Assembly (NCBI GenBank): GCA_937925715.1
Contig: CALAMG010000017.1
Location: forward strand, 1 to 64,000
Direction: 5' to 3'
Source: an uncultured Collinsella sp.
Lineage (GTDB): Bacteria > Actinomycetota > Coriobacteriia > Coriobacteriales > Coriobacteriaceae
Length of the DNA stretch: 64,000 nucleotides
The position numbers and the translations under genes are program-made. Under the pieces are notes generated by a model that ran no database searches, was not told the origin of the DNA, and was given only the letters and a program-made list of their open reading frames with translations. Shown piece after piece: positions 54,014 through 61,364 of this stretch (positions within the stretch are counted from its first letter, which is position 1; every line of letters begins with the position of its first letter).

Positions 54014-54240
54014 GCATTTGCTGCTGAGGTGCGTGATGCTGCCCGGGCTGTCCACAGGCTATTGGGTTGTCAGTGCATGAAAAATGCCGACATCCCGCCT
54101 CGGGGAGGAGGCGGGAACACACCGAGTAGACGGAGGGGTGTGGAGCGCGGTCGCGTCTCGACTGACGACGTTGCCCATCGACAGGACCATTGTAGCGCAT
54201 GGCGGTTCTTGGTTTATCGTGTCGAGCGTTTGCGTTGTGC

Positions 54241-54270
54241 CGTTGCCTGCGGCAACGGTGTGTTACACTT
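54241..54270 (+). promoter_or_regulatory. rnpB promoter with overlapping 19-bp palindrome
   Basis: A perfect dyad CCGTTGCC-TGC-GGCAACGG (54241-54259) precedes TACACT (54265-54270), a -10-like sequence 7 nt before the RNase P RNA start. TTGCCT inside the dyad could be a -35 at 15-nt spacing. Upstream, 54095-54114 holds another GC-rich hairpin (CCCGCCTC..GAGGCGGG). Confidence 0.45.
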
Positions 54271-54277
54271 TTGGACT

Positions 54278-54642
54278 GCTGAGTGGGCCAGACGGTCGCG
54301 CGATGTGCTGCTTGCAGTACGCGTGAGGAAAGTCCGGGCTCCAGAGGGCGGGATGCCGGCTAACGGCCGGGCGGAGTGATCCGACGGAAAGCGCCGCAGA
54401 AAAGAAGACTCCCACCTGCGCCGCAAGGCGTAAAGGGAAAAGCTGAAACGGTGGTGTAAGAGACCACCAGCGTCGTGGCAACACGGCGGCTTGGCAAGCC
54501 CCATCCGGAGCAAGCGCGAATAGGAACGCTATGGGCCGGCCCGGTCCGCGTTCGGGTAGCGTGCGTGGAGCTGCACGGTAACGTGCAGACAAGATAAATG
54601 ACCGTTCACGACAGAACCCGGCTTATAGGCCCACTCAGCACT
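54278..54642 (+). ncRNA. rnpB: RNase P RNA (bacterial type A)
   Basis: Conserved parts in order: GAGGAAAGTCCGGGCTCCA, AGGGCGGGATGCCGGCTAAC, GGGAAAAGCTGAAACGGTGG, and the 3' ACAGAACCCGGCTTATAGGC. The ends pair as P1 (GCTGAGTGGGCC with GGCCCACTCAGC). It is about 365 nt, the usual size. The ribozyme removes 5' leaders from pre-tRNA. Confidence 0.97.
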
Positions 54643-54656
54643 TTGTTGACGCTGCG

Positions 54657-54753
54657 AACCCGTCAGCGCGGCAATCTGCCTTTCAAGCCTTCGGGCATGA
54701 CCATAAGGTCAATGCCCTCGTCTTTCAAGGCACCTTGCTCGCGCTGACGGGTT
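54657..54753. repeat. 97-bp imperfect palindrome behind rnpB (element F)
   Basis: Outer arms AACCCGTCAGCGC and GCGCTGACGGGTT are perfect; inside, GGCAA..TGCCTT pairs with AAGGCA..TTGC, and GGGCATGACC-ATAA-GGTCAATGCCC closes the tip. It starts 15 nt after the RNase P RNA and lacks a T-tract. Confidence 0.85.
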
Positions 54754-54912
54754 CTCGCTTTCGTTGACGGAATCATCTGCGGTTCCGTTCTTGGCATCTC
54801 GCTGTTTTTGCCTGGTCATCGGCGTCGCCGTTCTATTTACCGGAGTTATCGGTACGGTCTTTGCCGTATTATTGAGGCTGTTTGTTGCTGCGCTTTATTT
54901 TATTGAGGGGCT

Positions 54913-55551
54913 TTGTTGGACAGCTATTTTACTTTGCAATCGAATATTGAGGTTTCGGACGAGTTTGTGGACCGCAAGAGCCGGTTTATTGCCCAGCTAG
55001 TCCATATTGAGTCCGAGGATGAGGCGAATGCCTTTATCGAGATGGTTCGCAAGCGTCATTACGACGCTCGACACAATGTTCCCGCGTGGATTTTGGTCGA
55101 TGGACGTGAGCGCCAGAGCGATGACGGTGAGCCGAGCCGCACGAGCGGTATGCCGACGCTCGAGGTGTTGCGCGGTGCGGGGCTCAAAAATGTTTGCTGC
55201 GTAGTGACGCGCTATTTTGGTGGCACGCTGTTGGGGCCTGGTGGCTTGGTACGCGCCTATACGGCGGCGACGCAGGCGGCGGTGGCCGCGGCTCAGGAGG
55301 CCGGGCAGATCATCGAGATGACGAGCATCGTGCCTGTTGACGTGCATGTGGCCTATCCGCAGTATGAGCAGGTGCTTCGTTTGGCTCAGGATTCGGGTGC
55401 CAAGGTTTTGGATACCGATTACGCGGATGCCGTGACACTTCACTTGGTGTTTAAGGCGGGGGAGCAGGAGCCGTTTTGTGCTAAGATGCGCGAGCTTATG
55501 GCAGGGCGCGAGGAGATCGAGGTCGGCGCTCCCGAATTTGCCGAGTTCTAA
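54913..55551 (+). CDS. yigZ: YigZ/IMPACT family protein
   Basis: The product is 212 aa. The N-terminal UPF0029 domain has KSRFIAQLVHIESEDEA, SDDGEPSRTSGMPTLEVL and TRYFGGTLLGPGGLVRAYT. The C-terminal DUF1949 domain ends the protein. Eukaryotic IMPACT binds GCN1; bacterial function is uncertain, possibly ribosome-related. The start is TTG at 54913 or the adjacent TTG at 54916, both behind GAGGGG. A terminator follows directly. Confidence 0.9.
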   Translation: MLDSYFTLQSNIEVSDEFVDRKSRFIAQLVHIESEDEANAFIEMVRKRHYDARHNVPAWILVDGRERQSDDGEPSRTSGMPTLEVLRGAGLKNVCCVVTRYFGGTLLGPGGLVRAYTAATQAAVAAAQEAGQIIEMTSIVPVDVHVAYPQYEQVLRLAQDSGAKVLDTDYADAVTLHLVFKAGEQEPFCAKMRELMAGREEIEVGAPEFAEF

Positions 55552-55553
55552 CG

Positions 55554-55604
55554 ACGACGGTCGGCGTGCTTTTGGATGAATCCCAAGCGCACCGGCCGTC
55601 GTTT
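55554..55604 (+). terminator. Terminator after yigZ
   Basis: ACGACGGTCGGCGTGCTTTTGG pairs imperfectly with CCAAGCGCACCGGCCGTCGT (first 20 bases considered) and is followed by TTTTCTGTT. It sits between convergent genes. Confidence 0.75.
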
Positions 55605-55618
55605 TCTGTTGCTGCCGT

Positions 55619-56065
55619 TTACTCGGCGAGCTGCTTTAGCACATCGCAGGCGATCTCGACGGCATCGTCGATGCAGCCGGGGCAGCTGCGGAGCGGACCC
55701 TTGTCCGATCCGATGCCCTTGAGCGTGCCGCAGACAGTCGTCGTGTTCTTCTCGCCAAAACGCTTGGCGATTTCGCGCGACAGCTTGTAGGTCTGGCCCT
55801 TGGTCTTGGGGTTTTCCATGCCGTTGCTCATCACAAAGCCCATGATGGCCACGGCGCCCGAGATAGCGCCGCAGGTTTCGGTCATGCCGCCCATGCCGGC
55901 GCCAAATCCCTCGGTGAGGGTAAAGGCGGTCTGGGGATCGAGCCCGACGGCAGGTGCGAGCGTGCAGGCGACGGCCTGGGCGCAGTTAAAGCCACGGGCG
56001 TGGTATTCGGCAGCCTGAGCCTGGCAGGCGGTGATGTCGAGCTGGGCCGTATCGATTTGCTTCAT
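55619..56065 (-). CDS. C_GCAxxG_C_C family redox-type protein
   Basis: The product is 148 aa, all helical, with the conserved cysteines that name the family: RGFNCAQAVAC, TETCGAISGAVAIMG (C-G-A-x-x-G), and CPGCIDDAVEIACD. The pattern suggests metal or redox chemistry, but no function is established as far as I know. ATG at 56065 follows AAGGAGAC; an extension to 56209 has no site and no family similarity. Confidence 0.85.
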   Translation of the reverse strand: MKQIDTAQLDITACQAQAAEYHARGFNCAQAVACTLAPAVGLDPQTAFTLTEGFGAGMGGMTETCGAISGAVAIMGFVMSNGMENPKTKGQTYKLSREIAKRFGEKNTTTVCGTLKGIGSDKGPLRSCPGCIDDAVEIACDVLKQLAE

Positions 56066-56296
56066 CGTTGTCTCCTTGGTCACGGTGTACCCGCCTATGG
56101 TACCCGTGACGGGGCATGTAATCATCGAGAGCTTCATGTATGCCTCATTTTTATCTATCGAGTAAATGCGCAAGGCTTGAGATAAACACCCCTGATCAAT
56201 TTGTCCCATAACCTACCTTGGGGATGGGTTGAGAGGGGTGCAGGGTAGCGGTATCGTGAACCGAATAAAACTAAAACCCAGGCAAGGGAGCTAGAT

Positions 56297-57580
56297 ATGA
56301 GCGAGCAGACTATCGGTACCACATGTGTTCAGGGCGGCTATCACCCGGGAGATGCCGAGCCGCGCCAGGTGCCCATCTACCAGTCCACCACGTGGAAGTA
56401 CGACACGTCCGAGCACATGGGTAAGCTGTTTGACCTAGAGGAGTCGGGCTACTTCTACAGCCGTCTGCAGAACCCCACGTGCGATCTGGTTGCCGCCAAG
56501 ATCTGCGAGATGGAGGGCGGCACTGCCGCGATGCTCACGAGCTCGGGCATGGCTGCGAACTTCCTCGCGATCTTTAACGTGGCCGGTGCCGGCGACCATG
56601 TGGTCGCAAGCTCTGCCATCTACGGCGGTACCTACAACCTGCTTGCCCATACCATGGGTCGCATGGGCCTGACCTGCACATTCGTTGCCCCTGACTGCAC
56701 CGATGAGGAGCTCGAGGCAGCCTTCCAGCCCAACACCAAGCTCGTCTTTGGCGAGACCATCGCCAATCCCGCCCTTGCCGTGCTCGATATTGAGCGCTTT
56801 GCCAAGGCCGCGCATGACCACGGCGTGCCGCTGATGGTCGATAACACCTTCCCGACGCCCGTGATGTGCCGTCCCTTTGAGTGGGGCGCCGACATCGTTA
56901 CACACTCCACCACCAAGTACATGGATGGACATGCTGCCTACCTGGGCGGCGTGATCGTCGACCACGGCCAGTTTGACTGGATGGCCCATGCGGACAAGTT
57001 CCCGGGTCTTACTACGCCCGACGAGAGCTACCACGGCGTGACCTATGCCGAGAAGTTCGGTCGCGAGGGCGCCTTCATTACCAAGGCAACCGCTCAGCTC
57101 ATGCGTGACCTCGGCCCCATGCAGAACCCGCAGGCGGCCTTCTTCCTGAACAGCTCGCTCGAGAGCCTGCATGTGCGTATGCCGCGTCATTGTGAGAACG
57201 GCCTGGCCGTTGCCAAGTTCCTGCAGAACCATCCCAAGGTACGCTTCGTGAGCTATCCGGGCCTGGAGGGCGACAAGTACTATGACCTGGCTCAGAAGTA
57301 CATGCCCAACGGTACCTGCGGCGTTGTGAGCTTTGGCTTTAACGGTGGTCGCGCGGCGGCCGAGACCTTTATGAAGAGCCTCAAGCTCGCCCAGATCGCC
57401 ACGCACGTGGCCGACGCCCGCACCTGCTGCCTGCATCCCGCTAACGCTACGCACCGCCAGATGAACGATGAGGAGCTCATCGCCTGCGGTATCTCCGCCG
57501 ACATGGTGCGCCTGTCGTGCGGCCTCGAGGATACGGTCGATCTGATTGCCGACCTTGAGCAGGCGCTCGAGCAGTGCTAG
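56297..57580 (+). CDS. Cys/Met metabolism PLP enzyme, probable O-acetylhomoserine sulfhydrylase
   Basis: The product is 427 aa. Segments include YSRLQNPTCDLVAAKICEME, SGMAANFLAIFN, VDNTFPTPVMCRPFEWGADI and the PLP lysine in THSTTKYMDGHAAYLGG. The length and the insert around DESYHGVTYAEKFGREGAF match O-acetylhomoserine aminocarboxypropyltransferases, which use sulfide or methanethiol to make homocysteine or methionine; methionine gamma-lyase activity cannot be excluded. AAGGGAG precedes the ATG. A terminator separates it from the MFS gene. Confidence 0.88.
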   Translation: MSEQTIGTTCVQGGYHPGDAEPRQVPIYQSTTWKYDTSEHMGKLFDLEESGYFYSRLQNPTCDLVAAKICEMEGGTAAMLTSSGMAANFLAIFNVAGAGDHVVASSAIYGGTYNLLAHTMGRMGLTCTFVAPDCTDEELEAAFQPNTKLVFGETIANPALAVLDIERFAKAAHDHGVPLMVDNTFPTPVMCRPFEWGADIVTHSTTKYMDGHAAYLGGVIVDHGQFDWMAHADKFPGLTTPDESYHGVTYAEKFGREGAFITKATAQLMRDLGPMQNPQAAFFLNSSLESLHVRMPRHCENGLAVAKFLQNHPKVRFVSYPGLEGDKYYDLAQKYMPNGTCGVVSFGFNGGRAAAETFMKSLKLAQIATHVADARTCCLHPANATHRQMNDEELIACGISADMVRLSCGLEDTVDLIADLEQALEQC

Positions 57581-57647
57581 GCTAGCGTTCGTGCGAGGCG
57601 CCGATGCTGGCAGAAAGCTTCGGCGACCTTTCGTTCCGATTCCGTAG

Positions 57648-57697
57648 GCGGGACCCCAATTGCGGCTGTTTGCATGCGATTGGGGCCCCGTTTTTTT
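57648..57697 (+). terminator. Terminator after the PLP enzyme gene
   Basis: GCGGGACCCCAATTGC and GCGATTGGGGCCCCG arms are followed by seven T. Confidence 0.88.
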
Positions 57698-57723
57698 GCG
57701 TTGGGCCACTCGAAAGGATGGAT

Positions 57724-59028
57724 ATGGAGAAAACTGCAGAGCAGCTGCGCCGCGAGCACATTGCCCTAGAGGGCGACACCCATGGCAAGAACAAGTGGGC
57801 GATTCTGTTTACCGTGCTCATCATGACGTTTATGGTGTGCCTGGATTCGACCGTCGTGACCGTGGCGCTGCCCGTGATGCAAAAGGAGCTGGGCGTGGGC
57901 CTCGATCGCATTCAGCTGGTAAGCTCGGTGTATTTGCTTGCGACTTGCGTGGCTATGTTGCCGTTTGGCCGTCTGGGCGACGTGCGTGGCAAGGTGAATG
58001 TGTTCCAGCTGGGCGTCATCGTCTTTTCAGTCGGTTCGCTGCTGTGCGGCCTTTCGGCCTCGCTCGAGGTTCTTATCCTGGCACGCATTGTTCAGGGCGT
58101 CGGTTGCGCGGCGGCCATGGCTAACAACATGGGTATCATTACCGAGTCGTTTCCGGCACGCGAACGAGGCCGTGCCATGGGTATTCTCGCGACCTTCGTG
58201 GCCCTCGGCATGATGTGTGGCCCCGTGCTCGGCGGCATGCTGGTGGCAAGCTTTCCCTGGGAGAGCATCTTCCTCATCAACCTGCCCATTGGCGTGATCT
58301 CGTTTATCGTGGGACTCTACACGCTGCCGCATGTTAGGCCAGAGGCCGGCGAACGCCCCATGTCCCTGATCGAGGCCGCTCGTCGCTGCTTTGCAAATTC
58401 GGCCTTCACCATCAACCTTGCCTGCATGCTCATCGTGTTCGTTGGTATTGGCGCATCTGAGTTTATCCTGCCGTTCTATTTTCAGGACGCCCATGGCTTT
58501 GGTTCCGACATTTCCGGATTTCTCTTTTTGGCGCTGCCGATGGTGAATGCCTTTATCGGACCGCTTTCGGGTACGGTTTCGGACCGTGTTGGCTGCGAGG
58601 GCCCCACGGCGGTCGGCCTGGGCGTGTACGTGTGCGGTCTCTTTGCGGTAAGCACGCTCGACGAGCACTCTTCTATTCCTGTGATCGTGTGCTGCGTTGC
58701 GTTTATGTCGTGTGGCACGTCGATTTTCCAGAGCCCCAACAACTCGCTGTATATGGGCTCAGCTCCGCGCGAAGCGCTCGGCTTTGCGGGCAGCCTGGGC
58801 AGCCTGGCGCGCTACGCCGGCATGGCACTCGGCATTACGGCGGCGTCGCATATCCTGTATGGGCAGATGAGCGTGGCGATGGGCGAGGCCGTGACCAGTT
58901 TTGTTGCAGGCCGTCCGGATGTATTCCTATTCGGCTTTCGCTCGGTGTTCTACGTACTTATGGCTGTGGCCGCTGTGGGCTTTGCGCTTGCCATGGTGCG
59001 TTTGGTGACGATGCGCGCCCGCCATTAG
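57724..59028 (+). CDS. MFS drug/proton antiporter, DHA2-like
   Basis: The product is 434 aa with about 12-13 membrane segments. MFS motifs include FMVCLDSTVVTVALPVMQKE in the first helix region (DHA2 motif D1) and GRLGDVRGKVNVFQ (motif A), with ERGRAMGILATFVALGMMCG..GPVLGG (motif C region). ATG at 57724 is placed 5 nt after GAAAGG; an ATG at 57718 is too close to that site. Substrate unknown: multidrug and metabolite exporters share these motifs. Confidence 0.9.
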   Translation: MEKTAEQLRREHIALEGDTHGKNKWAILFTVLIMTFMVCLDSTVVTVALPVMQKELGVGLDRIQLVSSVYLLATCVAMLPFGRLGDVRGKVNVFQLGVIVFSVGSLLCGLSASLEVLILARIVQGVGCAAAMANNMGIITESFPARERGRAMGILATFVALGMMCGPVLGGMLVASFPWESIFLINLPIGVISFIVGLYTLPHVRPEAGERPMSLIEAARRCFANSAFTINLACMLIVFVGIGASEFILPFYFQDAHGFGSDISGFLFLALPMVNAFIGPLSGTVSDRVGCEGPTAVGLGVYVCGLFAVSTLDEHSSIPVIVCCVAFMSCGTSIFQSPNNSLYMGSAPREALGFAGSLGSLARYAGMALGITAASHILYGQMSVAMGEAVTSFVAGRPDVFLFGFRSVFYVLMAVAAVGFALAMVRLVTMRARH

Positions 59029-59185
59029 CGTGTTGGGAGGCTGTCTGCCACGATTCGCGCCGTCCCAAAAAGACTGGTTTGTGGTGCGATGCGGCTTGTG
59101 GGGCGGGCGGGGGTCGGTCCGTGGTAGACTATCGAACAACGTTTATTAATCGCGCGGTATCGTTGCCGCGAGAAGGGGTTGCGCC

Positions 59186-59764
59186 ATGCAGGAGCTTGAG
59201 GATCGTATTCGCCATGACGGCATCGTAAAGGCCGGTAACGTCCTTAAGGTTGATGCCTTCCTCAACCACCAGTGCGACGTTGAGCTGTTCGACCACATGG
59301 GTGCCGAGTGGGCCCGTCTGTTCGAGGGTGTCGAGATCAACAAGATCCTGACGATTGAGGCTTCGGGCATTGGCATGGCCTGCATCGCAGCTCAGCATTT
59401 TGGCGGCGTGCCGGTGGTCTTTGCCAAGAAGGCGCAGTCCATCAACCTCGATGGCGAGCAGTATGCCACGACCATCTACTCCTTCACCAAGCAGAAGGAG
59501 TACCCGGTCATTGTAGGTAAGCGCTTCCTGTCCGAGGGCGACAAGGTTCTGATCATCGACGACTTCTTGGCTAACGGCTGTGCGCTTGAGGGTCTCATCA
59601 AGATCTGCGAGGCTGCGGGCGCCGAGGTTGCCGGCATCGGTATTGCCGTGGAGAAGGGCTTCCAGGGCGGCGGCGATAAGCTCCGTCAGCGCGGCTTCCG
59701 CGTTGAGAGCCTGGCCCGTATCGCCGATATGGACTGCGAGAACGGCGAGATCACCTTCGCCTAA
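59186..59764 (+). CDS. xpt: Xanthine phosphoribosyltransferase
   Basis: Xpt salvages xanthine to XMP using PRPP. The product is 192 aa. The PRPP motif VLIIDDFLANGCALEG and the early EASGIGMACIAAQHFG and FAKKAQSINLDG segments match the family closely. GAGAAGGGG lies before the ATG. No purine riboswitch is seen in the 157-bp upstream gap; a TAGACT -10-like sequence lies near 59126. A symmetrical terminator follows. Confidence 0.95.
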   Translation: MQELEDRIRHDGIVKAGNVLKVDAFLNHQCDVELFDHMGAEWARLFEGVEINKILTIEASGIGMACIAAQHFGGVPVVFAKKAQSINLDGEQYATTIYSFTKQKEYPVIVGKRFLSEGDKVLIIDDFLANGCALEGLIKICEAAGAEVAGIGIAVEKGFQGGGDKLRQRGFRVESLARIADMDCENGEITFA

Positions 59765-59791
59765 GCGCGCAACACAAGCGATTGGTATGCG

Positions 59792-59828
59792 ATGTGACAA
59801 AGGGACTGTCCCTTTGTCACATTTTTTG
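59792..59828 (+). terminator. Perfect 31-bp palindrome acting as xpt terminator (element C)
   Basis: ATGTGACAAAGGGAC-T-GTCCCTTTGTCACAT is followed by TTTTT. It begins 28 nt after the xpt stop. The centre GGGACTGTCCC also occurs split in copy A4. Confidence 0.8.
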
Positions 59829-59847
59829 TATGAGGGGAGGTGCTGAT

Positions 59848-60228
59848 ATGGATGAGAACAAGATGGGATGGCGTGAGTATGCGCGCTATGCCGAGATGTC
59901 GGTCGAGGAGCTGGCGCACGATTGCGAGGTACAGGTGTTTCGCGCGACGGGTCCGGGCGGGCAGGGCGTGAACACGACGGACTCTGCGGTGCGCATGAAA
60001 CATGGGCCCACGGGGATTGTCGTGACGGCGCGTGAGAGCCGCAGCCAGTTTCAGAATCGCGCGAGCTGCCTGCGTAAGCTGCGCGCTGAGCTTGAGCGTC
60101 GCGGGCGTCCACCGCGTCGACGCGTAAAGACCAAGGTGCCTCAGCGCTCTCGCCAGCGCAGGCTTAATGACAAGCACTTCAACGCCATTAAAAAGGCCAA
60201 CCGTCGCAAACCGGGCAGCGACGAATAG
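59848..60228 (+). CDS. GGQ release-factor-like protein (ArfB type)
   Basis: The product is 126 aa. The catalytic release-factor domain has GPGGQGVNTTDSAVRM (GGQ at 37-39) and ESRSQFQNRASCLRKL. There is no codon-recognition domain. The C-terminal tail (from about residue 85) is strongly basic, RRVKTKVPQRSRQRR then NRRK, as in ArfB, whose tail enters the empty mRNA channel of stalled ribosomes. It probably releases peptides from stalled ribosomes. ATG at 59848 follows GAGGGGAGG. Confidence 0.85.
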   Translation: MDENKMGWREYARYAEMSVEELAHDCEVQVFRATGPGGQGVNTTDSAVRMKHGPTGIVVTARESRSQFQNRASCLRKLRAELERRGRPPRRRVKTKVPQRSRQRRLNDKHFNAIKKANRRKPGSDE

Positions 60229-60238
60229 CCTCCTCATA

Positions 60239-60305
60239 AGTTGCGGTGAAATAGGGACTGTTTTGCGGCTTTTGCTGCATAAACAGTCCCTATTTCACCG
60301 CAACT
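60239..60305. repeat. Palindrome of the AGTTGCGGTG family (copy A4)
   Basis: Perfect 25-bp arms; the left one begins AGTTGCGGTGAAATAGGGAC. Total length is 67 bp. It lies 11 nt after the stop at 60228 and 9 nt from the lipid kinase stop, between convergent genes. Confidence 0.93.
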
Positions 60306-60314
60306 TAGGTGGGG

Positions 60315-61277
60315 TTAGCGGGTGGGGTGCCAGACCTCGAGGGCGCCGGCGAGGATGTCGACCTCGATGCGTGAGGCGACAACGGGCTCGCCGTCGGCCT
60401 GGATGGGGTAGTCGGGCTCCTCAAAGGTAAGCTCGGCATGGCGGCAGCGGCGCATGCGAACCGGCGGCAACTTGGTATGGTGGCCATCTTTGGCCGAAAG
60501 GAACATGGGAAGCGCGACCGCGCGCGGAACGGGGCCGCAGGCGTAGCAGACGTCGAATATACCGTCACAGGGGTCGGCGTCGGGACAGATGCGATAGCCC
60601 GAGCCATAGGTAGGACCCAGCTGAATCGCCATGATGATCGCCCTCACGCGCTCGGCAGGCGCCCCGTCAAAGCTGACTGTCATGGGGTAGTTGCGATAAC
60701 GTAGGCCAAACTGCTCAAGTCCCGAGAGGGTGTAGAGCGGCGCGCCCGTCAAGCCGGTCTTTTTGCGCAGCTCGGTGGTGCCAAGGCCGATGGCGGCATC
60801 GATGCCGACCGAAAGCGTCTGGTCGTAGTACTCAACGGTAGCCTCGCCGCTGCCGCTCGCAGGGCTCCACGAGCGAATTCGCCCGATGTCCTGACGCTGC
60901 AGCTCACAGGTGAGCAGCGCGCCAAAATCCTTACTGGAGAAATCGTCGATGCCGAGCGTTTGGGCAAAATCGTTGCCAGAGCCCACGGGTAGGATGGCAA
61001 GAGCGGGGCGGGCGTCCTCCTCTTGCGTCATAAGCCCGTTGACGACCTCGTGAATCACGCCGTCACCGCCAAGGGCGATAACGGTGCGATAGCCCTGAGC
61101 CTGTGCGGCCAGCTCCTTGGCGTGTCCCATGCGCTCGGTCAGCACCAGGTCAAACTGGGATGCTCGCGCGGTCATATCCAAAAAGCGTTGCAGGCGCTCG
61201 GCAACTTCGTGCGCCGCACCCGATTGGGCTGCTGGGTTGGCGATGATGAGCGTGCGGCCAAAATCAGTTGCGTGCAT
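60315..61277 (-). CDS. Diacylglycerol kinase-family lipid kinase
   Basis: The product is 320 aa. The N-terminal catalytic domain has LIIANPAAQSGAA and the nucleotide loop ALGGDGVIHEVVNG (GGDG at 70-73), then LPVGSGNDFAQTLG. The C-terminal domain has DGIFDVCYACG and ends QADGEPV. The family phosphorylates diacylglycerol, undecaprenol or sphingoid lipids; the substrate is not clear. ATG at 61277 follows GGGAG; the longer frame to 61349 lacks a site. Confidence 0.9.
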   Translation of the reverse strand: MHATDFGRTLIIANPAAQSGAAHEVAERLQRFLDMTARASQFDLVLTERMGHAKELAAQAQGYRTVIALGGDGVIHEVVNGLMTQEEDARPALAILPVGSGNDFAQTLGIDDFSSKDFGALLTCELQRQDIGRIRSWSPASGSGEATVEYYDQTLSVGIDAAIGLGTTELRKKTGLTGAPLYTLSGLEQFGLRYRNYPMTVSFDGAPAERVRAIIMAIQLGPTYGSGYRICPDADPCDGIFDVCYACGPVPRAVALPMFLSAKDGHHTKLPPVRMRRCRHAELTFEEPDYPIQADGEPVVASRIEVDILAGALEVWHPTR

Positions 61278-61364
61278 GGGGCGACTCCCGGCGTATGACG
61301 TGACGGTGCGGTCGCGCTCAGGTCTAATTGCCCCCGATTGTGGCTGCACGTCGAATACTTACGT

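Noticed and set aside
54764..55000. 78-aa hydrophobic frame between rnpB and yigZ
   Set aside because: It could look like two membrane helices, but it starts at TTG without a ribosome binding site, overlaps yigZ by 88 nt, and lies in T-rich DNA that yields hydrophobic codons by composition.
59029..59185. Purine riboswitch before xpt
   Set aside because: No match to the conserved purine aptamer loops or junction; only a -10-like TAGACT is seen.
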